Shown here piece by piece: positions 1 to 6,706 of a DNA stretch of 7,924 nt. The translations under genes and the position numbers were made by a program. The notes beneath the pieces were generated by a model that saw only the letters and a program-made list of their open reading frames with translations, had not been told where the DNA came from and did no database searches. Positions within the stretch are counted from its first letter, which is position 1. Every line of letters begins with the position of its first letter. The DNA is from Bryobacterales bacterium (GTDB lineage: Bacteria; Acidobacteriota; Terriglobia; Bryobacterales; Bryobacteraceae), in the NCBI GenBank assembly GCA_003142355.1, contig PLMF01000262.1, forward strand, positions 34,161-42,084, in the 5' to 3' direction.

Positions 1-2519
1 ACCGCCGATTGCCCCAGGTTCTTCACCGCTCCCAACCCGAACCGGATGCTCGGCCCGTCGGGCGTGAAGCTCCAATCCGAGTGGTTCACGTCCGGAGGCA
101 GAATCGTGATCCCCATCTCGCGGCACTCGTTGATATACTTCACCACCTTGGCCGTGTTCCCGGTTTCCGAGGTGAGCAGCGCCGCCATGAAGTCCACCGG
201 GTAGTGCGCTTTCAGGTACCCCGTCACGAAGGCCAGGTAGGCATAGGCTGCCGAATGCGACTTGTTGAACCCGTATCCCGCGAACTGCTCCATCAGGTCG
301 AAGATCTTCTCGACCTTCCTCTGCGGGAACCCGCGCTCCAGCGCGCCCTGGATGAAACGCTCGCGCTGCCGGGCCATCTCTTCCGCCTTCTTCTTGCCCA
401 TGGCGCGGCGCAGCACGTCGGCCTCGCCGAGCGAATAGCCGGCCAGCCGGTTGGAGATCTGCATCACCTGCTCTTGATACACGATGACGCCGTAGGTCTC
501 TTCCAGCAGCTCTTTCAATTCCGGAAGATCGTACTGCACCGCGCGCCGTCCCCATTTGCGCTCGATGAAATCGTCGATCATGCCGCCCTGAATCGGCCCC
601 GGCCGGTAGATCGCGTTCAGCGCCGTCAGGTCTTCGATGCGGCTCGGCTGGTAGCGCCGCAGAATGTCGCGCATGCCGCTCGATTCGAACTGGAACACGC
701 CGCTGGTGAAGCCCTTGGCGAAAGTCTCGTAGGTAGCCTTGTCGTCCAGCGGCAGATCCTCCGGCACCACTTCCACGCCGTGCCGCTTCTGGATCAGCCG
801 CAGCGCGTCCTGGATCAGTGTGAGCGTCGTCAGCCCCAGAAAGTCCATCTTGAGAAGCCCCAGCTTCTCCAGGCCGTTCATATCGAACTGCGTCACGATT
901 TCATCGCGGTTGGTCTTGTACAGCGGCACCAGTTCCGTGAGCGGTTGGGGCGAGATCACCACCCCCGCGGCATGCACCGAGCAGTTGCGCGCCAGGCCTT
1001 CGAGGCGCAGCGCCACCTTCAGCACGTCGTCCACGCGCGGGTCTTTCCGGGCCGCCTCGCCGAATCCCGGCTCCATCTTCATGGCGTCCGGCAGCGAGAT
1101 GTTGAGGACGTTCGGCACCATCTTGGTGATGCGCTCCACCTCCGCGTACGGCACCTCCAGCGCGCGGCCCACGTCCTTGATGGCCGCCCGTGCCCCCAGC
1201 GTGTTGAACGTGATGATTTGAGCTACCTGTTCCCGGCCGTACTTCTCGGTGACGTATTGGATCACCTCGCCGCGGCGATTCATGCAGAAGTCGATGTCGA
1301 TATCGGGCAGGTTCACGCGCTCCGGGTTCAGGAAGCGCTCGAACAGCAGCCCGTATTGCAGCGGGTCGATATCGGTGATCGCCATGGCATAGCTCACCAG
1401 GCTTCCCGCCGCCGACCCGCGCCCCGGCCCCACTGGAATCCCGCGGCTCCTGGCGTAGCGGATGAAGTCCCAGACAATCAGAAAATATCCCGAGAACTTC
1501 ATCTTCTCGATCATCTGAATTTCGCGGTCCAGCCGCTCCGCGTATTCCGCGACGTGGTGCTTCAGAGCACCCTTGACCCGCTGCGCCTCTAGGCGCGGGC
1601 GCCGCTTCTCGAATCCCATCCGCGCGACATATTCGAAATAGGTGTCCGTCGAGTGGCCTTCCGGCACCTCGAACCTCGGGAAAGGCTCCTTTACCTCTTC
1701 CAGGCTGACGTTGCAGCGCTGCGCGATCTCCCAGGTCCGGTCGAGCGCATCCTCCAACTCGCCGAACAGCTCCATCATCTCCTCGCGCGACTTCAAATAG
1801 AACTCGGGAGCCCCCCAGCGCATGCGCGTCGGGTCGCTCATCCCCTTGCCGGTCTGGATGCACAACAGGATCTCGTGCGCGCGCGCGTCTTCCCGGCGCA
1901 GGTAGTGCGAGTCGTTGGTGGCCACCAGCGGCAGCCCCGTCTCTTGCGAAAGCCGGTTCATCTCCGGGTTGAGCCGCCGGTCCTGGTCCAGGTGATGGTC
2001 CTGGACTTCCAGGAAGAAGTTGTTCCTCCCGAAAACGTCCGCGTAGGTGTGCGCCAGCCGCCGCGCGTCGTCGTACTTCTCCGCCAGCAGCGTCTCCGGG
2101 ATGTGCCCGCGCAGGCACGCCGACATCGCGATGAGCCCCTTCGAGTGCTTCGCCAGCAAATCCAGATCGATGCGCGGCTTGTAATAAAACCCCTCCAGGT
2201 ACCCCGTCGAGACCAGCTTGATGAGGTTCCGGTACCCCTCCTGGTTCTCGCACAGCAGAACCATGTGGTTGTAGCGGTCCGTATCCGACCGCATCTTGTG
2301 CCCCTGTTGCGAAACGTACACCTCGCACCCGATCACCGGATGCACTCCCGCCGCCTTGGCCGCGTTATAGAACTTGACCGCGCCGAAAAGATTTCCGTGA
2401 TCGGTCATAGCCACGGCCGGCATCTTTTGCTCGACCGTCGCCTTCATGAGCTGGTCGATATCGCAGGCCCCATCCAGCAGGGAGTAGTCGGTATGGCAAT
2501 GCAGGTGGACAAACGGCAT
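1..2519 (-). CDS. dnaE: DNA polymerase III subunit alpha, N-terminal 839 codons (runs off left edge)
   Basis: Catalytic subunit of the replicative DNA polymerase III holoenzyme. The minus strand reads without a stop from ATG at 2519 to base 1. An N-terminal PHP domain is visible: FVHLHCHTDYS at residues 3-13, then AMTDHGNLFGAVKFY. The polymerase core follows, with VGPGRGSAAGSLVSYAMAITD and PDIDIDF carrying catalytic Asp406 and Asp408; KMDFLGL carries the third, Asp559. These match the three catalytic aspartates of E. coli DnaE. GYGFNKSHSAAYAYLAF and YLKAHYPVDFMAALLTSE follow. The visible part ends in GAVKNLGQSAV, just before the expected helix-hairpin-helix and OB regions. Full-length DnaE is about 1,150-1,200 residues, so roughly 70% is present. 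Upstream of the start there is only a weak GGCGG ribosome site; the start is set by MPFVHLHCHTDYS, the usual DnaE beginning. It is divergent from the arabinofuranosidase gene. Confidence 0.97.
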   Translation of the reverse strand, partial: MPFVHLHCHTDYSLLDGACDIDQLMKATVEQKMPAVAMTDHGNLFGAVKFYNAAKAAGVHPVIGCEVYVSQQGHKMRSDTDRYNHMVLLCENQEGYRNLIKLVSTGYLEGFYYKPRIDLDLLAKHSKGLIAMSACLRGHIPETLLAEKYDDARRLAHTYADVFGRNNFFLEVQDHHLDQDRRLNPEMNRLSQETGLPLVATNDSHYLRREDARAHEILLCIQTGKGMSDPTRMRWGAPEFYLKSREEMMELFGELEDALDRTWEIAQRCNVSLEEVKEPFPRFEVPEGHSTDTYFEYVARMGFEKRRPRLEAQRVKGALKHHVAEYAERLDREIQMIEKMKFSGYFLIVWDFIRYARSRGIPVGPGRGSAAGSLVSYAMAITDIDPLQYGLLFERFLNPERVNLPDIDIDFCMNRRGEVIQYVTEKYGREQVAQIITFNTLGARAAIKDVGRALEVPYAEVERITKMVPNVLNISLPDAMKMEPGFGEAARKDPRVDDVLKVALRLEGLARNCSVHAAGVVISPQPLTELVPLYKTNRDEIVTQFDMNGLEKLGLLKMDFLGLTTLTLIQDALRLIQKRHGVEVVPEDLPLDDKATYETFAKGFTSGVFQFESSGMRDILRRYQPSRIEDLTALNAIYRPGPIQGGMIDDFIERKWGRRAVQYDLPELKELLEETYGVIVYQEQVMQISNRLAGYSLGEADVLRRAMGKKKAEEMARQRERFIQGALERGFPQRKVEKIFDLMEQFAGYGFNKSHSAAYAYLAFVTGYLKAHYPVDFMAALLTSETGNTAKVVKYINECREMGITILPPDVNHSDWSFTPDGPSIRFGLGAVKNLGQSA

Positions 2520-2588
2520 GGTACACCGCCATCTTAACAGGCCCGCCCCGCCTGAAACCGCATCCGGCGTGTCATAATGGCGGACATC

Positions 2589-4088
2589 ATGCACCGGCTG
2601 TCCGCGGTTCTCCTGGCGGTTGCCTCCGCCCTATTCGCGCAAGCGCCCGCTGCGCGCATCAAGATCGATATCGATCGCACTATCGGTGAGGTGCACCCGC
2701 ACCTCTTCGGCAACTTCGCCGAACATCTCGGCCGCATGATCTACGGCGGCATCTACGAGGAAGGCAGCCCCCTCTCCGATAAAGACGGCTATCGCACCGA
2801 CGTCATGGAGGCGGTGAAGAAGCTCGGCGTCTCGATCCTGCGTTATCCCGGCGGCAACTTCTCCTCGGGCTACGACTGGAAGGACGGCATCGGCCCCAAG
2901 GACCAGCGCCCGGTGCGGCCCGAGCTGGCCTGGAACGACCTCGAGACCAATCGCTTCGGCACCGACGAGTTTCTGCGCTACTGCGAGCGCATCGGCGCCG
3001 AGCCCTACATCTGCATCAACGGCGGCCTCGGCACGGTGGACGACGCCCGCTATTGGGTGGAGTACACCAACGAATCGCGCCACACCTACTGGGCCGACCA
3101 GCGCCGCAAGAACGGTCGTGAAGCCCCTTACAAGGTGACCTATTGGGGGCTGGGCAACGAGCTCGACGGCCCCTGGCAGCTCGGCCATAAGACCGCCGGG
3201 GAGTACGCGAAATTCGCGCTGGAAGCCGCCAAGGCCATGCGCCTGGTGGATAACTCCATCAAGCTGGTCGCCAGCGGATCGAGTAACTACGGCGCCGATT
3301 GGATCGGCTGGAACCGCACCGTGGTCACCGCCTTGCGCGACCAGATCGATTACATCTCGCTGCACACTTATATCGGCAATCGGGAGAACGACCTCGAGAA
3401 ATTCCTCGGCCAATCGCAACAGAACGTCGACCGCTATATCGAAACCACCACCGCCGCCATTCGCGATGCGCAGGCAGGCCAGCCCAAGCCCCGGCCCATC
3501 TACATCGCTTACGACGAGTGGAACGTCTGGTACCGCGTCCACAACGAGGGGCACCTGGAGGAGATCTACAATTTCGAGGACGCCCTGGCCATGGGCATGT
3601 TCTTCAACTCATTTTTCCGCCACGCCGACGTGGTCAAGATGGCAAACCTGGCCCAGATGGTCAACGTAATTGCGCCCATCATGACCAACAAGCAGGGCTT
3701 GTTCCTGCAGCCGACTTACTTCCCCATTGTCGAGTACGGCAAGCAGCGCGGCAACGTGGCGGTGAGTGCCTGGGTACAGGCCCCGTCCTCTTATCTGGAC
3801 GTCTCCGCCACCTACAACGCCAAGGATCGCAGCGTGTGTGTCAACGTACTCAACCGCAGCAAGTCGCAGGACGTCTCCACCCGCATCGAGAACCAGGAAG
3901 GGATGCTCGCGAAGACCGTCGAGGTCTGGCAGATGAACCATCCCGACCTGAAAGCCACGCACACATTTGGCGACGACAAGAAGGTAGTCCCCACCACAAG
4001 CCAGTTCACGGCCGCGCTCGAGAGGAACGGTTTCGTCTACACCTTCCCGGCGCATTCGCTGACCATTCTCAAGCTGCGCCTTCAATAG
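2589..4088 (+). CDS. Secreted GH51 alpha-L-arabinofuranosidase
   Basis: Glycoside hydrolase family 51 retaining enzyme that releases terminal alpha-L-arabinofuranosyl residues from arabinan or arabinoxylan. Using ATG 2589 (499 aa), the protein begins [19 protein letters not shown], a signal peptide with an AxA cleavage site at residues 17-19, so it is exported. Family motifs follow in order: [58 protein letters not shown] (acid/base Glu191) and [10 protein letters not shown] (nucleophile Glu310). The C-terminus [16 protein letters not shown] is the typical final beta strand of the GH51 beta-sandwich. An upstream ATG at 2577 adds MADI; 2589 is preferred because it gives a cleaner signal peptide and has GGCGGA just upstream. 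Length is normal for the family. It converges tail to tail with the DUF1828 gene, with 11 bp between their stops. The araD end at the right edge supports an arabinose role. Many GH51 enzymes are cytoplasmic, so the signal peptide is notable. Confidence 0.93.
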   Translation: MHRLSAVLLAVASALFAQAPAARIKIDIDRTIGEVHPHLFGNFAEHLGRMIYGGIYEEGSPLSDKDGYRTDVMEAVKKLGVSILRYPGGNFSSGYDWKDGIGPKDQRPVRPELAWNDLETNRFGTDEFLRYCERIGAEPYICINGGLGTVDDARYWVEYTNESRHTYWADQRRKNGREAPYKVTYWGLGNELDGPWQLGHKTAGEYAKFALEAAKAMRLVDNSIKLVASGSSNYGADWIGWNRTVVTALRDQIDYISLHTYIGNRENDLEKFLGQSQQNVDRYIETTTAAIRDAQAGQPKPRPIYIAYDEWNVWYRVHNEGHLEEIYNFEDALAMGMFFNSFFRHADVVKMANLAQMVNVIAPIMTNKQGLFLQPTYFPIVEYGKQRGNVAVSAWVQAPSSYLDVSATYNAKDRSVCVNVLNRSKSQDVSTRIENQEGMLAKTVEVWQMNHPDLKATHTFGDDKKVVPTTSQFTAALERNGFVYTFPAHSLTILKLRLQ

Positions 4089-4099
4089 CCCGGCGCCAC

Positions 4100-4864
4100 T
4101 CAGGCCGCGCGCTCGCGCTCGAAGAATTGCGGGCCGTTCTGGCGGAAGTCGTCGAGCGACGGGAACTGCTTGTCGCTGGCGCTGGTGATCCGGGTGCGAT
4201 CCTTCTTCGTGATGCCGCTCTCGAAGTCCTGGTGCACCATCACGCCCTTGAACGGGATGCGCCGCCGTTGAAACTCCAGGCATGAAATGGTGGCCAGCCG
4301 CGCCTTATCGGTGTCTTTCACGCCGAACAGGAAGAGCGGACGGGGGCCGATGTCGAACTGGTAATCCACCTCGTACTCGTCGTGGTCCGGAATCGGCCAC
4401 GTGTTCCGACGCGGGTTGTACTCGGCCAGTCTTTCCTCGACAAACTCGGCCAGTTGTTCGTAGAAGAGGTTCTGGATGACCTCGCGCTTGTAGTACTGCA
4501 TACTGGAGACCTTGGCCACGGTCTGCGCGAACTGAAGCAGCGCCGGGTACAGCCGTTCGGGTTCGGCCTCTATGAACAGCCGCCCGTCCTGTTCCTGAAT
4601 CCGGTTCTCCGACAAGATCCGATTGAAGATGCGCTGCTTGTTCTCGGTGTCCAGGTCGTAGTTGTAGGTGAGACGCATCAGCGTCAGCCCGTGGTCGCCG
4701 ATGCGGACCTTGCCCGATCCGTTGACGGGTTCATCGAGGAAGATGTCCACCATGTCACCGTCTTCGTGAAACAACGGGGCCAGCACCTGGAGCACGCCCG
4801 GGCGGCGTTCCCGGAACGCCACGCGGCCGTTGAACTGCTGTTTCAGTAAATCCAAGCCGGTCAT
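4100..4864 (-). CDS. DUF1828/DUF1829-like protein of unknown function
   Basis: A 254-residue soluble protein with no signal peptide or membrane segment. The N-terminal part, VLAPLFHEDGDMVDIFLDE followed by VRIGDHGLTLMRL (about residues 27-65), fits the DUF1828 pattern in which a 'tPf..d.D.i.i' segment is followed by a 'l.DdG.tl..L' segment. The rest (about 115-235) has the length and helical look of the accompanying DUF1829 half, including VDYQFDIGPRPLFLFGVKD (166-184). The family match is from memory of the pattern. Its ATG overlaps the stop of the DUF6978-like gene as ATGA, and it has its own GAGGAG site 8 nt upstream, so the two are probably translationally coupled and made at similar levels. 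It is the last gene of a three-gene unit behind a type III restriction nuclease fragment, which hints at a defence or stress role but does not prove it. Biochemical function is unknown. Confidence 0.8.
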   Translation of the reverse strand: MTGLDLLKQQFNGRVAFRERRPGVLQVLAPLFHEDGDMVDIFLDEPVNGSGKVRIGDHGLTLMRLTYNYDLDTENKQRIFNRILSENRIQEQDGRLFIEAEPERLYPALLQFAQTVAKVSSMQYYKREVIQNLFYEQLAEFVEERLAEYNPRRNTWPIPDHDEYEVDYQFDIGPRPLFLFGVKDTDKARLATISCLEFQRRRIPFKGVMVHQDFESGITKKDRTRITSASDKQFPSLDDFRQNGPQFFERERAA

Positions 4865-5382
4865 TCGGTTGGCTCCTCGTCGGCGAAGTGCAGTTTCCCC
4901 TGGGCGAGATCCGCGAAATGTGTCCTCGCGTCCGTGATGTTTGTCGCCCTAAGGAAATACTGTACCGCCTCTTCATAGGATGCGAAATCCCTGTTGATCG
5001 CCGCCGCTCTTTCCGGCCGCAGTCCGGCCTCGATCATCTCCGCGCTGGCGCGGTGGACGTGGTAGTCCCAATGCGGATGGTCGGGACTGAACGAGTCGTT
5101 GTATCCGCCATGCGGCCCGTTGCACCGGAAGAGAACTACTTCTCCCGACCCGTCCTTCGCCAGGAACGCCAGGCCGACAGAGAAATTCTCCGGCAGGTCC
5201 TCGCTGCGCCTCATGAACACGCGGAACTCCAGTTTGTCGTCGGTCGACTTCAGCCGCATGTCGTTGCGGAAGTGTCCGCGATCCAGTTTCATCTCGCGCT
5301 TCGGCGGTTCGGAAACCACCTTGGGGCAGGCAATGAGATCGTCGATCTCCTGCTGGGTATAACGGCGTGGCAAGGTGGCCAT
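4861..5382 (-). CDS. DUF6978-like conserved hypothetical protein
   Basis: A 173-residue soluble protein without signal peptide or membrane helix. It begins MATLPRRYTQQEIDDLIACPK, close to the 'LT..E.D.LI..PK' opening of DUF6978 proteins as I remember them. A basic KREMKLDRGHFRNDMRLKS stretch follows (28-46), then FRVFMRRSEDLPENFSVGL. The centre is VVLFRCNGPHGGYN (82-95) and HPHWDYHVHR (102-111), a conserved-looking block rich in His and aromatic residues. It ends with YEEAVQYFLRATNI (136-149). The NGPH and HWDYHVH cluster could form a ligand or metal site, which is inference. The start is firm: a GAGGAG ribosome site lies 9 nt upstream. One base separates it from the upstream Res-fragment gene, and it overlaps the downstream DUF1828-like gene by 4 bp, so the three form one operon. 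No enzymatic function can be assigned. Confidence 0.78.
   Translation of the reverse strand: MATLPRRYTQQEIDDLIACPKVVSEPPKREMKLDRGHFRNDMRLKSTDDKLEFRVFMRRSEDLPENFSVGLAFLAKDGSGEVVLFRCNGPHGGYNDSFSPDHPHWDYHVHRASAEMIEAGLRPERAAAINRDFASYEEAVQYFLRATNITDARTHFADLAQGKLHFADEEPTE
4873..4878 (-). promoter_or_regulatory. Shine-Dalgarno site of the DUF1828-like gene
   Basis: GAGGAG on the minus strand, 8 nt before ATG 4864. It lies inside the 3' end of the DUF6978-like gene and fixes the start of the overlapping downstream gene. Confidence 0.8.
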
Positions 5383-5383
5383 T

Positions 5384-5887
5384 TCAAAGTTCTCCTCGGA
5401 GAGCGGGGTTGCGGTCCAGGCCGGACCGCACGGATTCTGCCCGCGCCAGATACCCCATCTCTCTGTCCAGCAACTGAGGGTTCCGGCAGACGTGGAAGGC
5501 CCACCTCTGCAACTGGCCCCAGTTGTTCACCGCCTCTACCCAGCGCTTCGCCGCGGTGTGCTTGGCTTTGTCCTGGTCATCCTCGTAACCCTTGATCTCC
5601 AGCACTACGGTCACGCCGTCACTCAGCCGCACAAGGAAATCGGGTTCGTAGGAGTGGTCGTTCCCATCGTGTTCGTACGGGATGGTCAGGCCCATGTGGT
5701 CGTTGCGGGCATAGAACTGCACCGCATCGCTCGATTCCAACCGGAAGGCCGAGCTCGATTCCCACACCAGGTTGTCCGGCACGACCTGGTCGATGTGGCT
5801 CTTCATGGTCGCATAGCAAGGGCGCGTGGTCTTGAAATCGACCTCAGCCGTGGAGCCGATCGGCTTGTAGCGGTTCGCGATGGCCAT
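5384..5887 (-). CDS. Stand-alone C-terminal nuclease domain of a type III restriction Res subunit (5'-truncated remnant)
   Basis: This 167-residue ORF matches only the C-terminal end of type III restriction endonuclease subunits (about 900-1,000 aa with an N-terminal SF2 helicase). The opening NRYKPIGSTAEVDFKTTRPCYAT and VVPDNLVWESSSAFRLE resemble the segment that joins helicase to nuclease. YARNDHMGLTIPYEHDG, then EPDFLVRL (Asp83) and VVLEIKG (Glu97, Lys99), form a PD-(D/E)XK active site that looks intact; AKHTAAKRWVEAVNNWG completes the domain. No helicase motif is found upstream: the frame meets TAG 15 bp before the ATG, and repeat DNA begins soon after. There is no good ribosome site at 5887. 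The likeliest reading is a res gene whose 5' two-thirds were deleted, leaving a possibly translatable nuclease domain. It leads the DUF6978/DUF1828 operon with a 1-bp gap. No methyltransferase (Mod) gene is in the window. A genuine small nuclease gene is the alternative. Confidence 0.8.
   Translation of the reverse strand: MAIANRYKPIGSTAEVDFKTTRPCYATMKSHIDQVVPDNLVWESSSAFRLESSDAVQFYARNDHMGLTIPYEHDGNDHSYEPDFLVRLSDGVTVVLEIKGYEDDQDKAKHTAAKRWVEAVNNWGQLQRWAFHVCRNPQLLDREMGYLARAESVRSGLDRNPALRGEL
5392..5397 (-). promoter_or_regulatory. Shine-Dalgarno site of the DUF6978-like gene
   Basis: GAGGAG on the minus strand, 9 nt before ATG 5382. It overlaps the last codons of the Res fragment and supports independent initiation of the DUF6978-like gene. 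Confidence 0.8.
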
Positions 5888-6020
5888 GGTCGTAATCGAT
5901 CTCTACGATTGTAGTCCGTTGGTACGCCGTTGTCCGCATTCGTCGATGCCTTCCCGGCGAATTCCCCGAATTGACGAAACGAACCCAATTGCCCGGCCGG
6001 GGGCCGGGAGCGGTCCTCCC
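5888..6020. other. Non-coding junction between Res fragment and repeat copy A
   Basis: About 130 bp with no supportable gene on either strand; the minus-strand ORFs here show no protein family and overlap the repeats. It contains one copy of the repeat core TGACGAAACGAACCCAATTG at 5972-5991 without the rest of the repeat. This is where the missing 5' part of the res gene would be expected. Confidence 0.6.
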
Positions 6021-6206
6021 CAGGGCCGGAAACGAAAATGACGAAACGAACCCAAATGAGGCGTAACTCCCAATAAATCAACGGACCGAAAACCTCTTTC
6101 GACACAGCGTCCCGAACCGACCACCACCTGCCACCAGGGTAGCACCCGACGATACGGACCTGCGCAGAAGTGACTGAAACGGTTGAGGAAAGTGCTTGTG
6201 ATCGGG
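6021..6206. repeat. Direct repeat copy A, about 186 bp
   Basis: Aligns with 6651-6835 in the same orientation. The left part is moderately similar. The right 76 nt differ at about 9 positions, and the last 26 nt (6181-6206) are identical to 6810-6835. Another exact 20-nt block is 6132-6151 = 6761-6780. It holds the core TGACGAAACGAACCC at 6039. No plausible protein is encoded. It looks like a dispersed, species-specific repeat or short non-autonomous element; transposase-type ends were not recognised. Confidence 0.85.
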
Positions 6207-6228
6207 TTTTAGGCCAGGGACCCGATCA
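6199..6228. repeat. 9-bp perfect inverted repeat with 12-nt loop at the end of repeat copy A
   Basis: TGATCGGGT at 6199-6207 and ACCCGATCA at 6220-6228. The left arm is the end of repeat copy A and the right arm lies in unique DNA. There is no T-run after it on either strand, so it is not a typical intrinsic terminator. Copy B keeps the left TGATCGGG at 6828-6835 but lacks the right arm. Confidence 0.6.
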
Positions 6229-6274
6229 GGACGTTTCCCGGGCCGTGACGATTGCCGAATCGGGAGGCGGCGAC

Positions 6275-6283
6275 TGCTATACT
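6275..6283 (+). promoter_or_regulatory. Extended -10 promoter-like element TGCTATACT
   Basis: TGC plus TATACT on the plus strand, with TTGCCG at 6252-6257 as a possible but distant -35 (20-bp spacer). AGGAAG at 6290-6295 and a second AGGA at 6298-6301 look like ribosome-binding sequence. They are followed at once by antitoxin codons with no start codon. This suggests an original promoter and ribosome site now fused to mid-gene sequence. Confidence 0.4.
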
Positions 6284-6301
6284 GCCAGCAGGAAGTCAGG
6301 A

Positions 6302-6706
6302 ATCCCGACCGCGGCCCGGCGGCAGGCCGGCCTCAACAAGGGTGACTTGGTGAACTTCGCGTTCCAGCGCGGCAAGATCGTCATGACCCCGAAATTGGTA
6401 ATCGACGGCTCCAGGTTCCCCGCCGCGGACGACGAGTACACGCCGGCGCAGCGCCGGATAATCGATGCCAGCCTGGCCAGGGCCGATGCCGACATCAAGG
6501 CCGGCCGCGTGTCCAAGGTCTTCTCGGACCACGCCGAGTTTATCGCCGCCCTGCACAAGGAAGCCGCCAAGCTCTCCGCCAAGAGCAAGACGCCAGGCCA
6601 AATGAAGCTCCGCTGGACTTCGCGTAGGGGCCGACGGGCCAAGGGGGCCGCAGGGCCGAGGGCAAGAATGACGAAACGAACCCAATTGGAAGGTAACTCC
6701 CATTGA
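6302..6706 (+). pseudogene. AbrB/MazE-type antitoxin remnant lacking its N-terminus and toxin partner
   Basis: The plus-strand frame from 6302 encodes IPTAARRQAGLNKGDLVNF, then QRGKIVMTPK, the second half of an AbrB swapped-hairpin DNA-binding domain. It continues through DDEYTPAQRRIIDASLARADADIKAGRV and FSDHAEFIAALHKEAAKLSAKSK, a linker and toxin-binding tail as in antitoxins of this type. The usual opening 'SSKGQVTIP' is missing or degraded to SRKSGIP. The open frame can be extended to GTG 6170, but that start lies in repeat copy A and runs through promoter-like DNA. The frame leaves antitoxin-like sequence near 6600 and ends in repeat copy B (tail MTKRTQLEGNSH). In this family a toxin gene normally follows directly; here repeat DNA does. 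Best read as a broken toxin-antitoxin locus. A short functional DNA-binding protein is possible but unlikely, because no start codon or ribosome site fits. Confidence 0.65.

Noticed and set aside
9..1592. Long plus-strand open frame (527 codons) and another at 1653-2537
   Set aside because: Both are antisense to dnaE, which reads continuously with catalytic motifs. Their His/Arg/Leu-rich composition is typical of the opposite strand of GC-rich genes.
901..2328. 475-codon minus-strand frame
   Set aside because: It is an alternative frame inside dnaE with low-complexity Gly/Ala/Arg-rich sequence and no family signature.
2531..2557. Possible dnaE promoter (TAAGAT with TTTCAG, minus strand)
   Set aside because: The spacer is only 15 bp, the match is poor, and the resulting leader would be about 5 nt.
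2631..3554. Minus-strand frame opposite the arabinofuranosidase gene
   Set aside because: Shadow of a gene with confirmed GH51 active-site residues on the other strand.
4086..4105. Terminator between the convergent arabinofuranosidase and DUF1828-like genes
   Set aside because: Only 11 bp separate the stops, and no stable stem followed by a T-run is seen on either strand.
4888..5914. Plus-strand open frames across the DUF6978-like and Res-fragment genes
   Set aside because: The minus-strand genes have ribosome sites, tight spacing and recognisable motifs; the plus-strand frames have none.
5803..6145. Minus-strand open frames upstream of the Res fragment
   Set aside because: They run through repeat DNA, show no Res helicase motif or other family, and are not in the Res frame.
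6170..6301. GTG 6170 as the true start of the AbrB-type gene
   Set aside because: It lies within repeat copy A, has no ribosome site, and would translate a promoter-like region with no resemblance to the family.
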